64,000 bases of DNA from Adiantum capillus-veneris (GCA_014529385.2 CM043948.1:75943291-76007290); one strand, 5' to 3'; positions 45,878 through 58,269 are shown, counted from the first letter of the stretch. The notes: generated from the letters alone by a model not told the origin. Numbers and translations: made by a program.

Positions 45878-46194
45878 GCACCTCTAAGCTTCACATGAAT
45901 CAGTACAACCTACCTCAAGACAGATCACACATACCAACACGTGTACGCTCAATCAAGGTAATACTGGATTTGAAGGCTCACTACCAGCACGTCATTGACA
46001 CCATGCTGGGTGGGGAGTGATTTTTTGAGGTTCTGGCATCAGATCAACCATTTGTCCTACCTTTGGTACAAGGCAATGTACCGTTTGAAGTTTTAATCTA
46101 TGTCCTAGTATAAGAGGGTATACACGCCTCCTTGTAAAGAAGAAAAACTTTTGCAAGTTAAGCAGTGTGTCTTTCTAGTTCTCTCTCAGTAATC

Positions 46195-47331
46195 ATGGCA
46201 AGTGTAACATTTCCAACATTTAAAGGAAAAAAGGGGGAGCATTTGGTAACAGACTTCCTAGATGACTTTGAAGTAGCATGTGTAGTGAGCAACAAAGATA
46301 CGGATGAATCCCGGGTTAGAATCTTTAAGCATCTCATGAAGCTAGAAGCTAGATCATGGTACAATGCACTTCCACAAGCAACCAAGGATGACTGGGAACC
46401 CTTAAAAACCGCTTTTAAGAGGCGCTTTGGGGGAGGTACCACTTCAGAAAAGTTGTGGGACAAGTTGAGAGACTTGAAGCAGGAGGGTCTTTTAGAATAT
46501 GCCACCTATGAGTCCAAATTTGTGGATTTGTGGGAACGGTGGGTTGAGTCACTGGCAAGGGGGGAAGCCGCACCCGATTTCCTAAAAAAAAATCGGTTCA
46601 CGCATGGCTTATGGCCACTTCTCAAGGAGAAGGTGAAAGGTAGATTCCCGGCTACGTACGAGTTAGCCGTTGAGATTGCTCGCCTTAAGGACAAGAAGCT
46701 GCGAATGAAAGCCAAAGAAACCGAGTCAACAGAAGCAGGAACATCGCGTCGACCAGCAACTACGACAACCACCATACCACCACCACCGGCTCTTGGGGTA
46801 AGAGATGACCAACAAGATATGTTGGCCCATATTACTAACCAACTGCATAATTTGTTTGTCCACTTAATACAGCAAGGGAGGAGTCAAGAAAGAGATCAAG
46901 AACCTGGAAGATCACGACGACAAAACAGGGAGTATCATTGCTACAACTGCGGAGAAGAAGGTCACGGTATGTACTACTGTCCCAAACCACGACAAAACTA
47001 TAATAGAGGAGGTAGGAGGAACCAATTGTCACCCCCTAGAGAAAGAACACCCCCACCCCGAGCACCAACCCCACCAACACAAATTCTACGTCCACCCCAG
47101 ACACCACTACAAGCATCCATTCCACCTCTTCCACCAGCCCCACCACCTGATCGCCCTGTAAACATCATAAGGCTAGAAGAGAAAGGAAAAGCCGTAGTAG
47201 TGGATCCACCCAGAGCAAAGGAGAGGGACAAGGGTAAGGAGAAGGTAACCTTTTTAGAACCACTTGAGGCCATGACTGTGAAAGAGCTAGGAGGGAGAAG
47301 GCTACACAATCAAATGATGAGAGAAGCATGA
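46195..47331 (+). CDS. Ty3/gypsy Gag
   Basis: I prefer the ATG at 46195 (MASVTFPTFKG) to the upstream one, since the Gag homology begins at once. Residues 20-170 form a retrotransposon Gag capsid domain with the usual ARSWYNALP, DWEPLKTAFKRRF and YESKFVDLW blocks. A Pro-rich linker and a zinc knuckle CYNCGEEGHGMYYC (CX2CX4HX4C) follow at about residue 250. Then come a Pro-rich stretch and a basic/acidic tail. Gag builds the cytoplasmic particle that packages the element RNA. The frame is intact over 379 codons. After the stop, the sequence to about 47475 reads, in another frame, PYDLTLDVAEQGPKI, the start of the protease region. The element then ends abruptly, so pol is missing. Confidence 0.85.
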   Translation: MASVTFPTFKGKKGEHLVTDFLDDFEVACVVSNKDTDESRVRIFKHLMKLEARSWYNALPQATKDDWEPLKTAFKRRFGGGTTSEKLWDKLRDLKQEGLLEYATYESKFVDLWERWVESLARGEAAPDFLKKNRFTHGLWPLLKEKVKGRFPATYELAVEIARLKDKKLRMKAKETESTEAGTSRRPATTTTTIPPPPALGVRDDQQDMLAHITNQLHNLFVHLIQQGRSQERDQEPGRSRRQNREYHCYNCGEEGHGMYYCPKPRQNYNRGGRRNQLSPPRERTPPPRAPTPPTQILRPPQTPLQASIPPLPPAPPPDRPVNIIRLEEKGKAVVVDPPRAKERDKGKEKVTFLEPLEAMTVKELGGRRLHNQMMREA

Positions 47332-47475
47332 GAGGAGAAACTAGCAAGAGGCCATCCAGGCCACGACGGAAATTGGGCATCACCGACTTCCAGCTAGGGG
47401 AAAGTTCTCATCCCTATGATCTAACATTGGATGTGGCAGAGCAGGGACCGAAGATTTTCTTATTCCCCATTTAGA
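47332..47475 (+). pseudogene. Truncated start of gypsy protease/pol
   Basis: A frame change after the gag stop gives a segment with KLGITDFQLGESSHPYDLTL, typical of the linker before the gypsy protease, ending at TAG near 47473. Nothing of pol follows. This marks the 3' truncation point of the gypsy copy. Confidence 0.45.
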
Positions 47476-47629
47476 ACAATATTCAAAAAAATTAGTTAGT
47501 AGGTTTTTTATTGTAGAGAAGTCCTATTGAGTCAATGGCTAAAACCATGTCAATGCAGTTCCCTCCAAGGTCAATCCAAATCCCTCATACTATCTATGGA
47601 AGCCTTACAATTGTTCTGTCCTTAGGAGT

Positions 47630-48368
47630 TGTTTAAATAGAGATGTGAAGTGGCTGCATTACTGTTACCACCTTTTCTTTGAGCAGCAATAAAATCTTGT
47701 TCAACTGCACACTGTCTAGTCTTGTTTTTTTTGGAAAGCGACTCTTGCAACAACAATGTGCATAATGCATCAAACTTGACAGCTTTAGGATTCCTTGGGT
47801 CATAAGTCTCCAAGTACTAGCAAAAGTCTGGTAAGAATCTGGGAAGGCATCAAGAATAGTCTGCACAAGGGAACTATCTGAAATGAATTCACCTGCAAAA
47901 GTAAGTTGCTCATGGATATCCTTGATACCAGCAAGGAAAGTGTGCATATCATCTTCCTCATGCATAATCTTCGACTCCATCTCTTTACGCAACAATGCAA
48001 ATTTTGCCTCATTGCAACTTGCATAAAGACCAGCCAGAATATCCCAAGCCTGTTTTGCAAATTTTGTTGAACGAATGTGAGGAGTAATAGTGTGCTTCAC
48101 AGACAATGCAATCAATGCATGAGCTTGTTCTATCGTAGGCAAAACAACTCTAACAATAGAAATCCTTGCAGCAAGACCTACAACATCCTCAACATTGCCT
48201 ACATCCTCAAAACCAAGACGTATGGCAATGCCCTGCACAATATTCCAAACACCATTTGACACAAGAACATGTTGCATCATTTAAGTCCAGATAGGGTAAT
48301 TATCCCCATCCAATCTGTCCTCAACAGTAGCAAACATCTAGAACACATCTGTGTTGTTGTTGGCCATG
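47630..48368 (-). pseudogene. Ty1/copia Gag remnant (UBN2 type)
   Basis: On the minus strand an ATG at 48368 begins MANNNTDVF and soon reads LDGDNYPIW, the Gag N-terminal 'L.G.NY..W' block. It is broken by stops (about 48341 and 48282). The frame then runs 48280-47633: WNIVQGIA, AKQAWDILAGLYAS, FALLRKEMESKIMHEEDDMHTFL and FPDSYQTFASTW. This is the UBN2/Retrotran_gag_2 pattern. No zinc knuckle or pol is attached, so only gag survives. It lies head-to-head in opposite orientation to the gypsy gag, next to which it was inserted or joined. Confidence 0.8.
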
Positions 48369-48604
48369 GCAAATGCCTGCACCTAATGTGAAAACAATTC
48401 AAAATGAGGCGAAACGAAGCGGGAACAACACCTGCTACATAGCACAAAGAGTAGAAGACTGTAAGGACATGTTATCCAGAAAACGACATTGATAAATATA
48501 GCTTGCGTAGTGCTGCTTATAGTGGAAGCTTATGTAGGTTTAGTTCTAGGCCAGTCCAAATTTATCGTTTATAACACCATGTAAAATGGCAATCCTTTCA
48601 CATG

Positions 48605-48890
48605 TACGTGGACAGGCGACGTGGTTAGCCCAAGCCTCAAAGGCGTTGGGGCATGCGGTCATGGGTTCCAATCCCGGATCCTCAACAACCGCGCCGCCAT
48701 TTTGGGGGGGAGGGGGCTCCACCTCAAGATTCCTGCTAGCCTTCCTACGTCGTCAATCCCCTTACCCGCCCACACGTGTGCCCCCGTGTCACTTAGTGCC
48801 ATGGACACTTGAGCAAGGAATCAATTGTGTCTTTAAGTATTCTCTCTCCTGATTCTATCTCTATCACACGATAATGATGATGATGTATTA
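48605..48890 (+). mobile_element. tRNA-derived SINE
   Basis: The left end looks like a tRNA: a box-A-like TGGTTAGCCCAAG at about 48621-48633 and a box B GGTTCCAATCC (48664-48674; consensus GGTTCGANTCC) about 40 bases later. The stems are too poor for a working tRNA. A tRNA-unrelated GC-rich body with a G7-A-G6 run follows, then a simple 'gatgatgatg' tail near 48874. RNA polymerase III promoters of this kind drive SINE transcription, and the RNA is copied by LINE enzymes. I found no clear target duplication. Confidence 0.58.
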
Positions 48891-51540
48891 AATAATGTAC
48901 TAGTCATGTACTAATCAATTTCAACATTCTCCCTGCTCAATTGCGCAACACTAGGTGTCCGTCTCTCTCTTCCAATTAAGCAAAGAACTCATGTAGTTTG
49001 TGTAACGTCTTTGTTCGTGTGTAATAGAGTGTTGTAAAGCAGTGCGATATGATTGTTTCCGCACTAAATGAAGAAGATCAGTTGCCAATGCATTAGCAAG
49101 AAAAATAAGTGATAATCTGTAAAGAAAAGCTCCAATTGTTGAAGTAGCAGTTGCTATGTTGCTAATTTTGATTTGACTTGGCTATTAATGTGAAGGATTT
49201 GAAATTGATTTTGCCTTATGTTAACCCTTGGGGGCTCTCCGTTCAGTACCCCCCTATATAGCGTGCATTCCCAGGGTATTAAAAAAAAAACCTCTTTTAA
49301 CATGTCTGAATGAACAAAATAATCCGTTATTTTAGCATTTTTCTAAAATTAAATATAAAACCCCTTTATTTTAATATAAATTTGTTAAGATGCCTAAAAT
49401 TTTTCATTTTAAACCCCCTCCTTTCAAACTCACGTTATACTTTAACATGATTACATAGTGCACCCCCCGAGTGTTAACCCTAGATCCCCAATTCCGCTTT
49501 CATTTCTACTTAATCACACAATAACCATTACTAATTATGCTTCAGTTTCATGCTAGCATTCACTAATTTCTAATAGCATTTGACTAATTTTGCTACACTA
49601 ACCACTAATTTGTGATGTACCATGTATGCTTTATCTCGTGATTAGAGGTTGATTCATCACTCTAATCAAGTATTTTGAGCTAATTTATGAGTACTTTTGT
49701 GATTGGATTGTTCGATTTTTTGCTTAACTTGGTTAATTTTGAAGGCAAATTGGTGGTGCACACACAATGTGTGCAATGATGCATCTTTGCATGGATCAAG
49801 GATTAGTTGGAGTGAGATTACAATGTAAGTGCACTAAATTGCAAAGTCATTGAATTCTTGATTTATTAATGAGTTGAATTCAATGTGAGCTAATTGATTG
49901 CTAAACTTAGGTATGTAAATTAAGTGACCTATTTTGCGTGCCTAGTTTGATTGATTTGGAATGAAATTGATAGTTAATTTTGATTAACAAACTTTGTGTG
50001 TTCCAAGTATATGCTTAGTTCTTTACCAAGATCCATGTTTGTGCATAGAGATCAATGGAAGAAATTTTGTGTGAAATCGGAAAGGGAAAAAACTACCACA
50101 AATTAAGTGTACGTACTAATGTTAGTGTGTCCATGCCAAGGAATTCAAGAAATTGATCGTATAATCACTTAGTTGATGTGTATACAAGGCGATTTCAATC
50201 AATGGTTATGCCCATTTCAAGACCACTTTATTTCATGATTGGTGGTCAGTTGGGACGCCAAGATGCTTTTGGAACGTCAAGTGTGCATCAAAAGTGTGTG
50301 TAATCATTGTGTGTAGTCCTGATTATGTTACTAATTAAGCCAAAAATTAAATTGTGCACCTACTTTTGGAGTGTATGCATGACTTGATTAGGTCAAATTC
50401 AGATAAATTCTTGAGATACTGAGCATGCATCCATTTGTTTATGCTTGATCAAGTATACAACTAGAGCGATGCAATGAAAATTCCTCGATGGGTTCACCTT
50501 TTTTAAAAAAATATTTACTTACATGCTTAAGGTAATAAAATGACCCTTCTTTCTTCAGAAACTTAGAGGCTTTTCTCTAAACTCGATTAAAAAACCTCTT
50601 TTGTTAATATAATCCTTTTAAAGTTTTAAAAGTTTGGCAGTTAAACAACCCATTTCTTTAACCTCACGGAGTAACTTACATGTCTAAGATGTGAACCCCC
50701 CAAGGAAAATTTATGGAATTGCTGCATAATTTTTTTGTTTAAGTTTGGGTGTGTATGCTTACTCAATGGCATTGAATGTCTAATTTGAGAATGAACGATT
50801 GGTGTTCATCACTAATCATAATTATTAATATACTTAGAATGATATGTGTATCATCAAATGATTTGTGTTGAATGGCTCCATTGTACACTATTGGGGATGA
50901 TGTATGTGCATTAATGATTGTCATGTATGCTTAGTTTGATTGGATATAATAACCTTTACATGAAATTGTGTCTACCCAAGCTCCATGTCAAATAATGTAG
51001 TCATGACAAAGCTAACTGGTTTTGAATGACTGTGCATATTGGATATGAGCAACTCGAGTTGTGATGATTGATAAATGGGATTGACTTTGCAATTGAGAAG
51101 AAATAAATTAAACATGCGTGGAGATGAGAGAAGGGAGAGGAGCTAGCTTGGTGTGAAGATATGTGGTGTGCAAGGGGAAGACATGGGGGAGGAGCTTGCT
51201 TGGTGCTACAATGGAGGTGAGAGAAAGATAATAGAGAGATAATGTTGGACTATAGGGGGTGCATGTGGTTGTTGCACCAATGCAGAGCTTGGAAAACGGT
51301 TTGTAGAGAGAGAAAACCTCTTTTTAGCCATAGAATAGGTTTGTAAACACTTTGGAGGGTCAAAATTGATTTTTTTTTAAAAAAAATCAAATTTTTAGGT
51401 TCTTTAGTGCACGTTTTTTACTTTTGGAGGTCAAAAATTCTTTTCTAACCATGAAATAGGTTTGGGGGACTTTTAAGGAGGGAAAATTTCAAATTTTTAA
51501 TGTATTTCTAAATCCAAGCCAAAAAGTGGGGGAAAAGAGA
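48891..51540. other. Long spacer, no supported gene
   Basis: AT-rich throughout. 'cccccctatatagcg' near 49249 is a possible TATA element. No open frame of interest is seen. Repeated 'attaatt/ctaattt' phrases at 49500-49620 look like drift. The interval could be an old long LTR. Confidence 0.35.
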
Positions 51541-51549
51541 TCAAAGTGA

Positions 51550-51550
<1 letters not shown>

Positions 51551-51591
<41 letters not shown>
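51551..51591. repeat. 41-base homopolymer C tract
   Basis: Forty-one uninterrupted C bases, the longest homopolymer in the window. It gives a false Pro-rich frame. Confidence 0.9.
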
Positions 51592-52640
51592 TTTCCCTAA
51601 CCACCTCCCTTACCTTCTCACTGGGTAAGAGGCCATTAGAGCCCCTATTATGCTTGGAAATTGCTTGTTTTCATAGACGAATTCGTGATGAAATGATCAG
51701 CAAATCACATCCAACTTTACTTAAAAATAGCAATTAAGAACACTAAATTTTCAGCCATGAAACTTCAACTCTCAAAGAAGTACAACTTTCAATAAAAACC
51801 CAAACCTCTTTGTGGTATCATGTAGCCTCGCCTCCAATTATATAGTTGTAACATCAAACAGCTGAAAGGAATACACGAGCTTCCACCTTCATGGAGAAAT
51901 TTTTCTAAATTTGTAGAGATTTAAGAGATTTTAAAGTGGAGCCCACACACCACTTTGATAAGGGGAAACCCTAATTCACTCCCTCCCAAGCTTGGATACA
52001 AGATTGCAAAGAGGCGGGACTGCAGCACACATAGGTTGGGCAACCATGGGAGCTATTGCACATTAGTGATAAACTTCAGATTTTTTCTGTAAAAAGAAGC
52101 CCTCTCTCTCTTACCCACGGCATTATCAGCTGATGTATCAATTTTTAGGCCATTCTTCCACTTTGGACCAAAACTAGGCCATTTTCAGTTCATTTTTGAC
52201 CCAAAAAATGTCATTTTTTATACGAAAAATAGCTGACGGAGTCAAAAAAATCCCTAGATTTGTGGGATCACTCGCATAAGCACAAAAAGCATAGATATGT
52301 ATATTTTTTCATCAATATACCATTTTGGGTCACTTTTCATGCAATTTTGCAACGACGTCCGTTAGTTGCTATTTTCGACAATTTTTGTCCGCATCAGTCT
52401 TGTAGGTGAGATGAGTGTACCACCATGAAACACTTGGAATATTTACACATAAAACCAAAATGGGCATCTTATCAAGTGAGAATGGATGCAAAGGCGTCAC
52501 ATCCAAGGCCACGACTCCCCGAAGAGGTATGTACATATGATAGCGATCGTAGTAGGCACTTCAACATATATCACAATATATACATGATTGATTTTATTTC
52601 CATGCATCAAAAGGTGGAAAAAGTTAGGTGAATGTATATA
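51592..52640. other. No supported gene
   Basis: AT-rich spacer. A 68-codon frame (52425-52631) just left of the LINE has no domain; it may be decayed LINE sequence. Confidence 0.3.
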
Positions 52641-53500
52641 TTTCACACTATGTACATGCCATGGGACGAAAGCGTGCAAAAGTACAAGCGGGTTTTTGTC
52701 AATTCCATAGCACTATTGATCATCTTCTCACTCTTCGTGTTCTCATGGAGGAAAGCCAGTTGAAAGGCAAGCGATTGTATTGTCGTTTTGTGTACTTTAA
52801 GAAAGCCTTTGATATGATTCCACATAACAATTCGTGGAGAAGGATGAAAGAACTCCAAGTTCCAAGTGAGTTTATGCTTGCGGTTTCTTGAATCTATGAG
52901 AAGATGATGTATCAATTGCTCATGGGAAGAGGAAACTTAAAAACAAAATGCAAGCACTATTGGGGTTAAACAAGGATGTCCGTTGTCACCAAATCTCTTT
53001 GGTCTATGCTTTGGTACTTAACTTTTTGCAAGAAGAAAGCATCGAAAAGGTCACTATTTGCAATGAGGTAATCACACTTTTGTTGTATAGAGATGATGTA
53101 GTGCTTCAAGCACACGCTTTAGAGGATGCACAAAATCTTATGGTTGTCCTTGAGAATTTTTTCTTGCATAGTGGGCTGATTGTGAATGAATCCAAAACAA
53201 AGGTTATGCTTGTGAAAACCAAGCATAAGGAGAAGCCATGCATTGTGTACAACAATGAGACACTTGAAGTTATATAGACCTTTAAGTACCTTGGCTTAAG
53301 GTTTTCGCCCAATCACAAGTGGCATGAATGTGTTATGCATTGTTTGGAAACTGGGAAGAGAGTGTACTATGCATTTGAGGAAATGTGTAATGCAGGAAAT
53401 ATCAAGTGTTGGATTCTCAAGATGTACCTTGTCGATACATTGGTGACACTGGTTCTTCTTTATGGAGTTGAAGTGTGGGGTCAGAGCATTAAGTCCTTGA
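52641..53500 (+). pseudogene. LINE (non-LTR) reverse transcriptase fragment
   Basis: Reverse transcriptase blocks read in order with frame changes: QAGFCQFHSTIDHLLTLRVL, FKKAFDMIPHN (normally FxKAFD), GVKQGCPLSPNLFGL (about 52956-53000, after a frame change), then LLYRDDVVLQAH (53080-53115). The catalytic motif should be YADD, but Ala is replaced by Arg. The 'handle' region LIVNESKTKVM and the thumb block TFKYLGLRFS, with a TAG at about 53275, follow. The palm and thumb are present, while endonuclease and the 3' end are absent. The fragment stops exactly where the right arm of the inverted repeat begins. Inactive. Confidence 0.82.
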
Positions 53501-56123
53501 CTTGTTCTCAAATTTCATCAGTAAACAACCCCACCATAACTAGTATTCAAGATTGAGGACCTCACTTAAACATGAAGAGACTAAACCTAGTTGCAAACAT
53601 GCTATAACTTATGGTAAGCAAACTCCACGTAGAGCCATAAATACTTTCTAATCGGATTTCTCGGTGCTAACTTACGCACTTCACATATCCTTTCGCATGC
53701 AATTACACTTTGTAATTTTCCTATCCCCTTGGAGATTGACAGTATGGAGATGTGTTTCCCCATAGTTTACAGACAGTCTTCCAAGATGATGGGTAAACAG
53801 GGATCACAATGTCGTACAATATTGCTGAGGAATCAACAATGACATTGTTAACCATCTTGGTCAACTTGTAAGATCCAGAATAACCCAAACAGAGCCGTAA
53901 CCTCTATTGGTGATTGGTAGATCCAAATATAATCTCATAGAGATACTGCACATAGAGTGAAAAATGCTTCATAACACTAATGTGATGAATATACATGCCG
54001 CTCCAAATCAGCCTTTCCTAAACACTAGGACCCATAACACCTAGTGTGCATGCATTTAGGAAAAAATAGATCCAAACCTGTATATCCATTATCATCCTTG
54101 CCAGTAATGATGGCGAATGTGATGCTCCTAGCACACATTAAAGAGGAAAGTAAATAGTTTTGAAAAGAAACTAAATACGTTCTCCTGCAATCATTTGGAA
54201 GCCTTGCTAAATTGTTTGAACCATAATAGAATGTGAAATGTTAATCACTTCTAGGTACAAACAATGAAACCTTTTCATTAACAACTCATAGCCTTGTTAT
54301 ATGCATATACAACCATCCGTTAATGTTGTGTAGTAGCACTTGTAGGTTTAACAAGTCATTTTGAGTATTCGATAATTTCTGGCCACACTGGAATTGTTCC
54401 TGATACGACGTGATGAAAACGGTCTTATAAACGGATTTGACCAGCATCGAGGAACTTTCTCGCGACACATAATTTGGAGTAGCAGGCGCCGATGTCAGCC
54501 CCAGAGACTCATATTCTCCACATGTGGAATATGTCTCAAGTAAGGATATCTAAAAAAAGAACATCCTTCAAGTACAAGAGGGTGTGGAGGTAACTGTAAA
54601 CACGCATGCGACGTGCATGAGAGACCCTCATTTCTCATGCTTCACACTGGCTAAACTGAACTCCTTGAGTTCCTAGACCATGTTGTATCTCATGTCACAA
54701 CATGTGCCAAATAAAACCCTACAAGTGTGTCTATAACTACAGAATACAGAAATTATTGTGGACACTACATCCCAAATTTCTTGGCTTGTGACCTTGTCAT
54801 TTCGCTGACGAGGAAAAATGGATAAAACAATAGAATTTTATGCATCCAACTTGAAAAAGTCAAGCAAAACATATGCAAAAATGGAGATAAACCAAATTAT
54901 ATGCATACCTGGAGGTAGAACAGAGTGTTCACTTATCGATAGTCAAAGGCACCTGCCCAATTCTCGCCTGCAAAGGCCTAGGAGCTCTAACTTAAAATTA
55001 GTGATGTGCAAGTAGTATGCACATGTAACCTTGGGTGTTGCCTTTGCAATCCAAACCCCTTGGTTAAAATCGACATTGTCAAACCGTGTGGTTAGACTTT
55101 GTAAGAAAGCTGCTCAACTAACAGCCAACAATATCTGAATCCACTTTGGAAGCTAAAATTATCCACTACCCTTGGACTTCTTTCCTTGAAAATGTAAGTG
55201 CGATGGTTCCAAGAATTGACCATCAACACTTAATAAGTGATTTAGTAATCACGAGCTGGGTCTTTTCCCAAAACTGTACTCATATAAACACTCTTAGTGC
55301 AAACATAGAAGATCCACTCAAGTTGGAATCATATTCACAACTAGATCCTTTCCGGACCCAAAAAAATCCACAATCTTGGGTTTTTATGAACAGCCGTGCT
55401 GCGTGGAAAGTTGGCATCATCTATACACCTTGGTAGAGATAAGCTCTTACGAGTTTAAGACGTTCAAAAACGAGTCAATAAAAGCATGCCTAGTTTCACC
55501 TTTTCCGCAAAAAATTTGGAAAGAGAGAGAAACAGAGAATGCTGACTTAGGAAAAATCCTTATTCAAATGTGTTGTATGCCCCTTGAATATGAGCCAGTG
55601 CAGACCATGTCTATGTCTTAGCTTATCCTATAAGTGTACAACACTGTACTTGTACCACGCCCGCGTAGAGAGAGGTAACATACGTCACATCTTGAACGAC
55701 TTACCGTGTATGTGATCGTGATTGTATTAGGATGCATATATATATGGCACTTTGACTGTGAATAAACATAAAAATAAAATGATCAAAAACATCAACAACT
55801 GAGCTCGTCCTTGACAGAGTAGCTAGTGCTATAGTGGAAATGTTTGCAATGATGGATGTTGTACGTCCATCATACTAGATGCCATGCATACATATCAAAA
55901 AATAAAATGATAAGCCCTTGGCTTCAATGACAGTCTCAACCATGTGAGACACTGGTATACATGCCGTGCACGATTACACTGGCATGGATACATCACAGTG
56001 CGTCGTTGCGTAAATTGTGAGCTTATATCCACATAGTGCCAAAGATGTGTGCCATTATCATTGATCTGAATTCAATCGATAATACCTTGGCACATAAGAG
56101 AATCCGTGCTTCACATGAAGACA
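53490..56123 (-). repeat. Right arm of the large inverted duplication
   Basis: Reverse complement of 39029-41951, beginning with 'aagtccttgacttgttctca' next to the LINE fragment and ending with 'cacatgaagaca'. It is shorter than the left arm mainly because it lacks the 250-bp insertion. A plus-strand frame here (54818-55015) matches the minus-strand frame at 40414-40599, with changes spread through the protein, so no protein-level constraint is evident. Confidence 0.85.
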
Positions 56124-57540
56124 GGCAAAGCACTTTACTTTATACAGTGGCTTCTTATGGAGTCTGCCCAAGAACTTTTCTTTGCACAGCAAAGAGATCT
56201 TTTCCAAAATGAAAAGTAAAACATAGAAAAAAACAAACATAACTTGAAATCGACTAACCTTGTCACCCACTTGTGGGCAGGTTTTTGCTATTGTGGTCGA
56301 ATCCTACGATTGGCCATATATGAAAATAACTTGGATGTCCCACACATGCCTTCTTGGCTTGGTTTAATCCGATCTCTAGTGAGAAAACATGCAAACATGT
56401 TGCAAAGTCTCCCAAGTTCATATGTTGATAGCATATTCCAAACGGCGGAAACTGCTAGGCCGTCTGTCTTAGAGTCAAGCCTTGCTTCCTACACGTCTAT
56501 CAGTAAGATGAGACAAAAATGATACTAAATGCTCATAGAAAACAGGTACTCTTGTTGACACACATGTGTCCAAGTAGAGAAGAATCGACCTTGTCAAAAT
56601 TTTATAGAGAATCGGCCTTGCCGAATCATGCAACGTATTGAGAATCATGAGATTGCCCAATACTGATAGAGATAGCATCTATAGATTATCTATCAAGAGT
56701 CAACTACTGCCAAACACTATTGAGTTCCCTTGGCAACAAAAGTCATAGCATCCCGTATGTGTGGTGATTGCATTGGATTCAGCTCATAGCTGTGTATGTC
56801 AATGTGTTTACCACTACTTTGTATACTTATGTTGCCTACTCCCTGGCAAGCTACAACACCTTTGAAGTGATTATATATCCAATGTGTGGCGTCGTGCTCC
56901 TGAAAGCCTTGATTTTCCTCTTTTCTAGGTAGCACAAGGTTTTGTCCTTACCTGACCACATCAATGGTCAACAACTTGCATAGAAGCCATGCCCTAGCAA
57001 ACTTGTTTGATAGTTGATTGTAATGAATCATCTGCCTTTCCAAATACCATTGCATTAACAAAAATAGGACTTGCCAATACTGCTATCATGTTACTTTACA
57101 AGCCACAAGGCTGGCTTCTGCTTGCTTTATTTCAACTAGATAACTTACAAAATGTTACCTTGATTCATGACCACTTTGGAGCAAGATTTTGTGCATATAC
57201 TTGAATAATGTGTCAAACAAAACAAAAGGCACTACGTACCTTCTGAAGTACTCATGCCGAGTTTCCTTGCTCACTGTTTGAATCGTGTTTCCATGGAATA
57301 CTCTCATCGTTCCCCTTGAAATTCCCATGGATTACATAGAAAAGCTTCATACCTCATGATTGTTTGTCCGCACCATGCCTTTCCATGCATTACTGTCACC
57401 TCTACTGTTGCAATCCTCGGGATCCCACCAAAGGGCCATGGCCGTCTAGAAATTTACAAACCCATGTTGACTGGGGAGTAATGCATGCAAGTCATCGTAT
57501 CATAGATTTGCAAAACACTTTTATTATCAACTTTCCATCA
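56124..57540. other. No supported gene
   Basis: Several 60-92-codon frames exist on both strands, without domains. The best (56244-56522, plus) starts Met-Lys-Ser and has no match. Decayed repeat is likely. Confidence 0.3.
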
Positions 57541-57896
57541 CTAAATTGAGATCCCAATGTTACATAGTCCCCGACAGTCCATCCTTTGCCAAATCTGTTG
57601 CTATGCCAATTCTGGCTGCGTATGGCACCTTGCCATGTCACGGCACCTCTTGGCGATGCGTTTGTGACTCTTATGGGTGGCCTGGCGTGTTGTAAGCGGG
57701 TGGGAACGGCCCCCTTGAAAGGGGATGCCCAATTTACCCAAGCCCCTATTGAGATGTAGAGAGAAAGAGAGAGATGAGACAAGAGACACACCATGTACGC
57801 TCGCAAAGACTGATTCATATTGAGGACAAGATACAAATATATAGGTGAGACCAAGTTGAATAGAGTGAGCCATATGTAGCTCCAACACCCCCACTC
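57541..57896 (-). repeat. 3' LTR edge and polypurine tract of the decayed copia element
   Basis: On the minus strand GAGTGGGGG (57896-57888), a good polypurine tract, is followed at 57887 by TGTTGGAGC, a typical copia LTR start. LTR-like sequence continues to at least about 57550 ('cttagcg'-free, mixed composition). The far end of the LTR was not found. Confidence 0.6.
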
Positions 57897-58269
57897 AAAC
57901 AAAGATCTCTAGCTTTGGATGAAAAAGCCCTTCGGGAGTTCAAGGGAAAAACCCAAGCCCCTATAAAATGTGAGAATATGAACCAATGATGATGATGTGA
58001 ATGTGAATTGTGTATCCATGTACAAATATACAAGTGCCTTTGAGATCACAATGTGCAAGTGTGGATTGTGCATAGTGCATGGGTCCTATAGGATTACAAT
58101 GTCATATATACAAAGCTATCACAATAGCAGAGAAGCTAACCTAAAAAAAGAGTGAGGCCGAAGCAACTCCAAGCTCCGAGCACAAGAGGAAATATGACTC
58201 ATTGAGTCCTTTGGTAAGAATTTCTACAATCATCTGGTCACTTAGATAGTGTTCAACCATTATGGGCCT

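Noticed and set aside
48605-48680. A functional tRNA gene
   Set aside because: Box B is good but the acceptor, D and T stems do not pair properly and no anticodon arm can be assigned; a SINE fits better.
39029-56123. Inverted arms as terminal inverted repeats of one large DNA transposon
   Set aside because: No target duplication or defined ends were found, and the loop holds unrelated elements in different orientations. Kept only as an inverted duplication.
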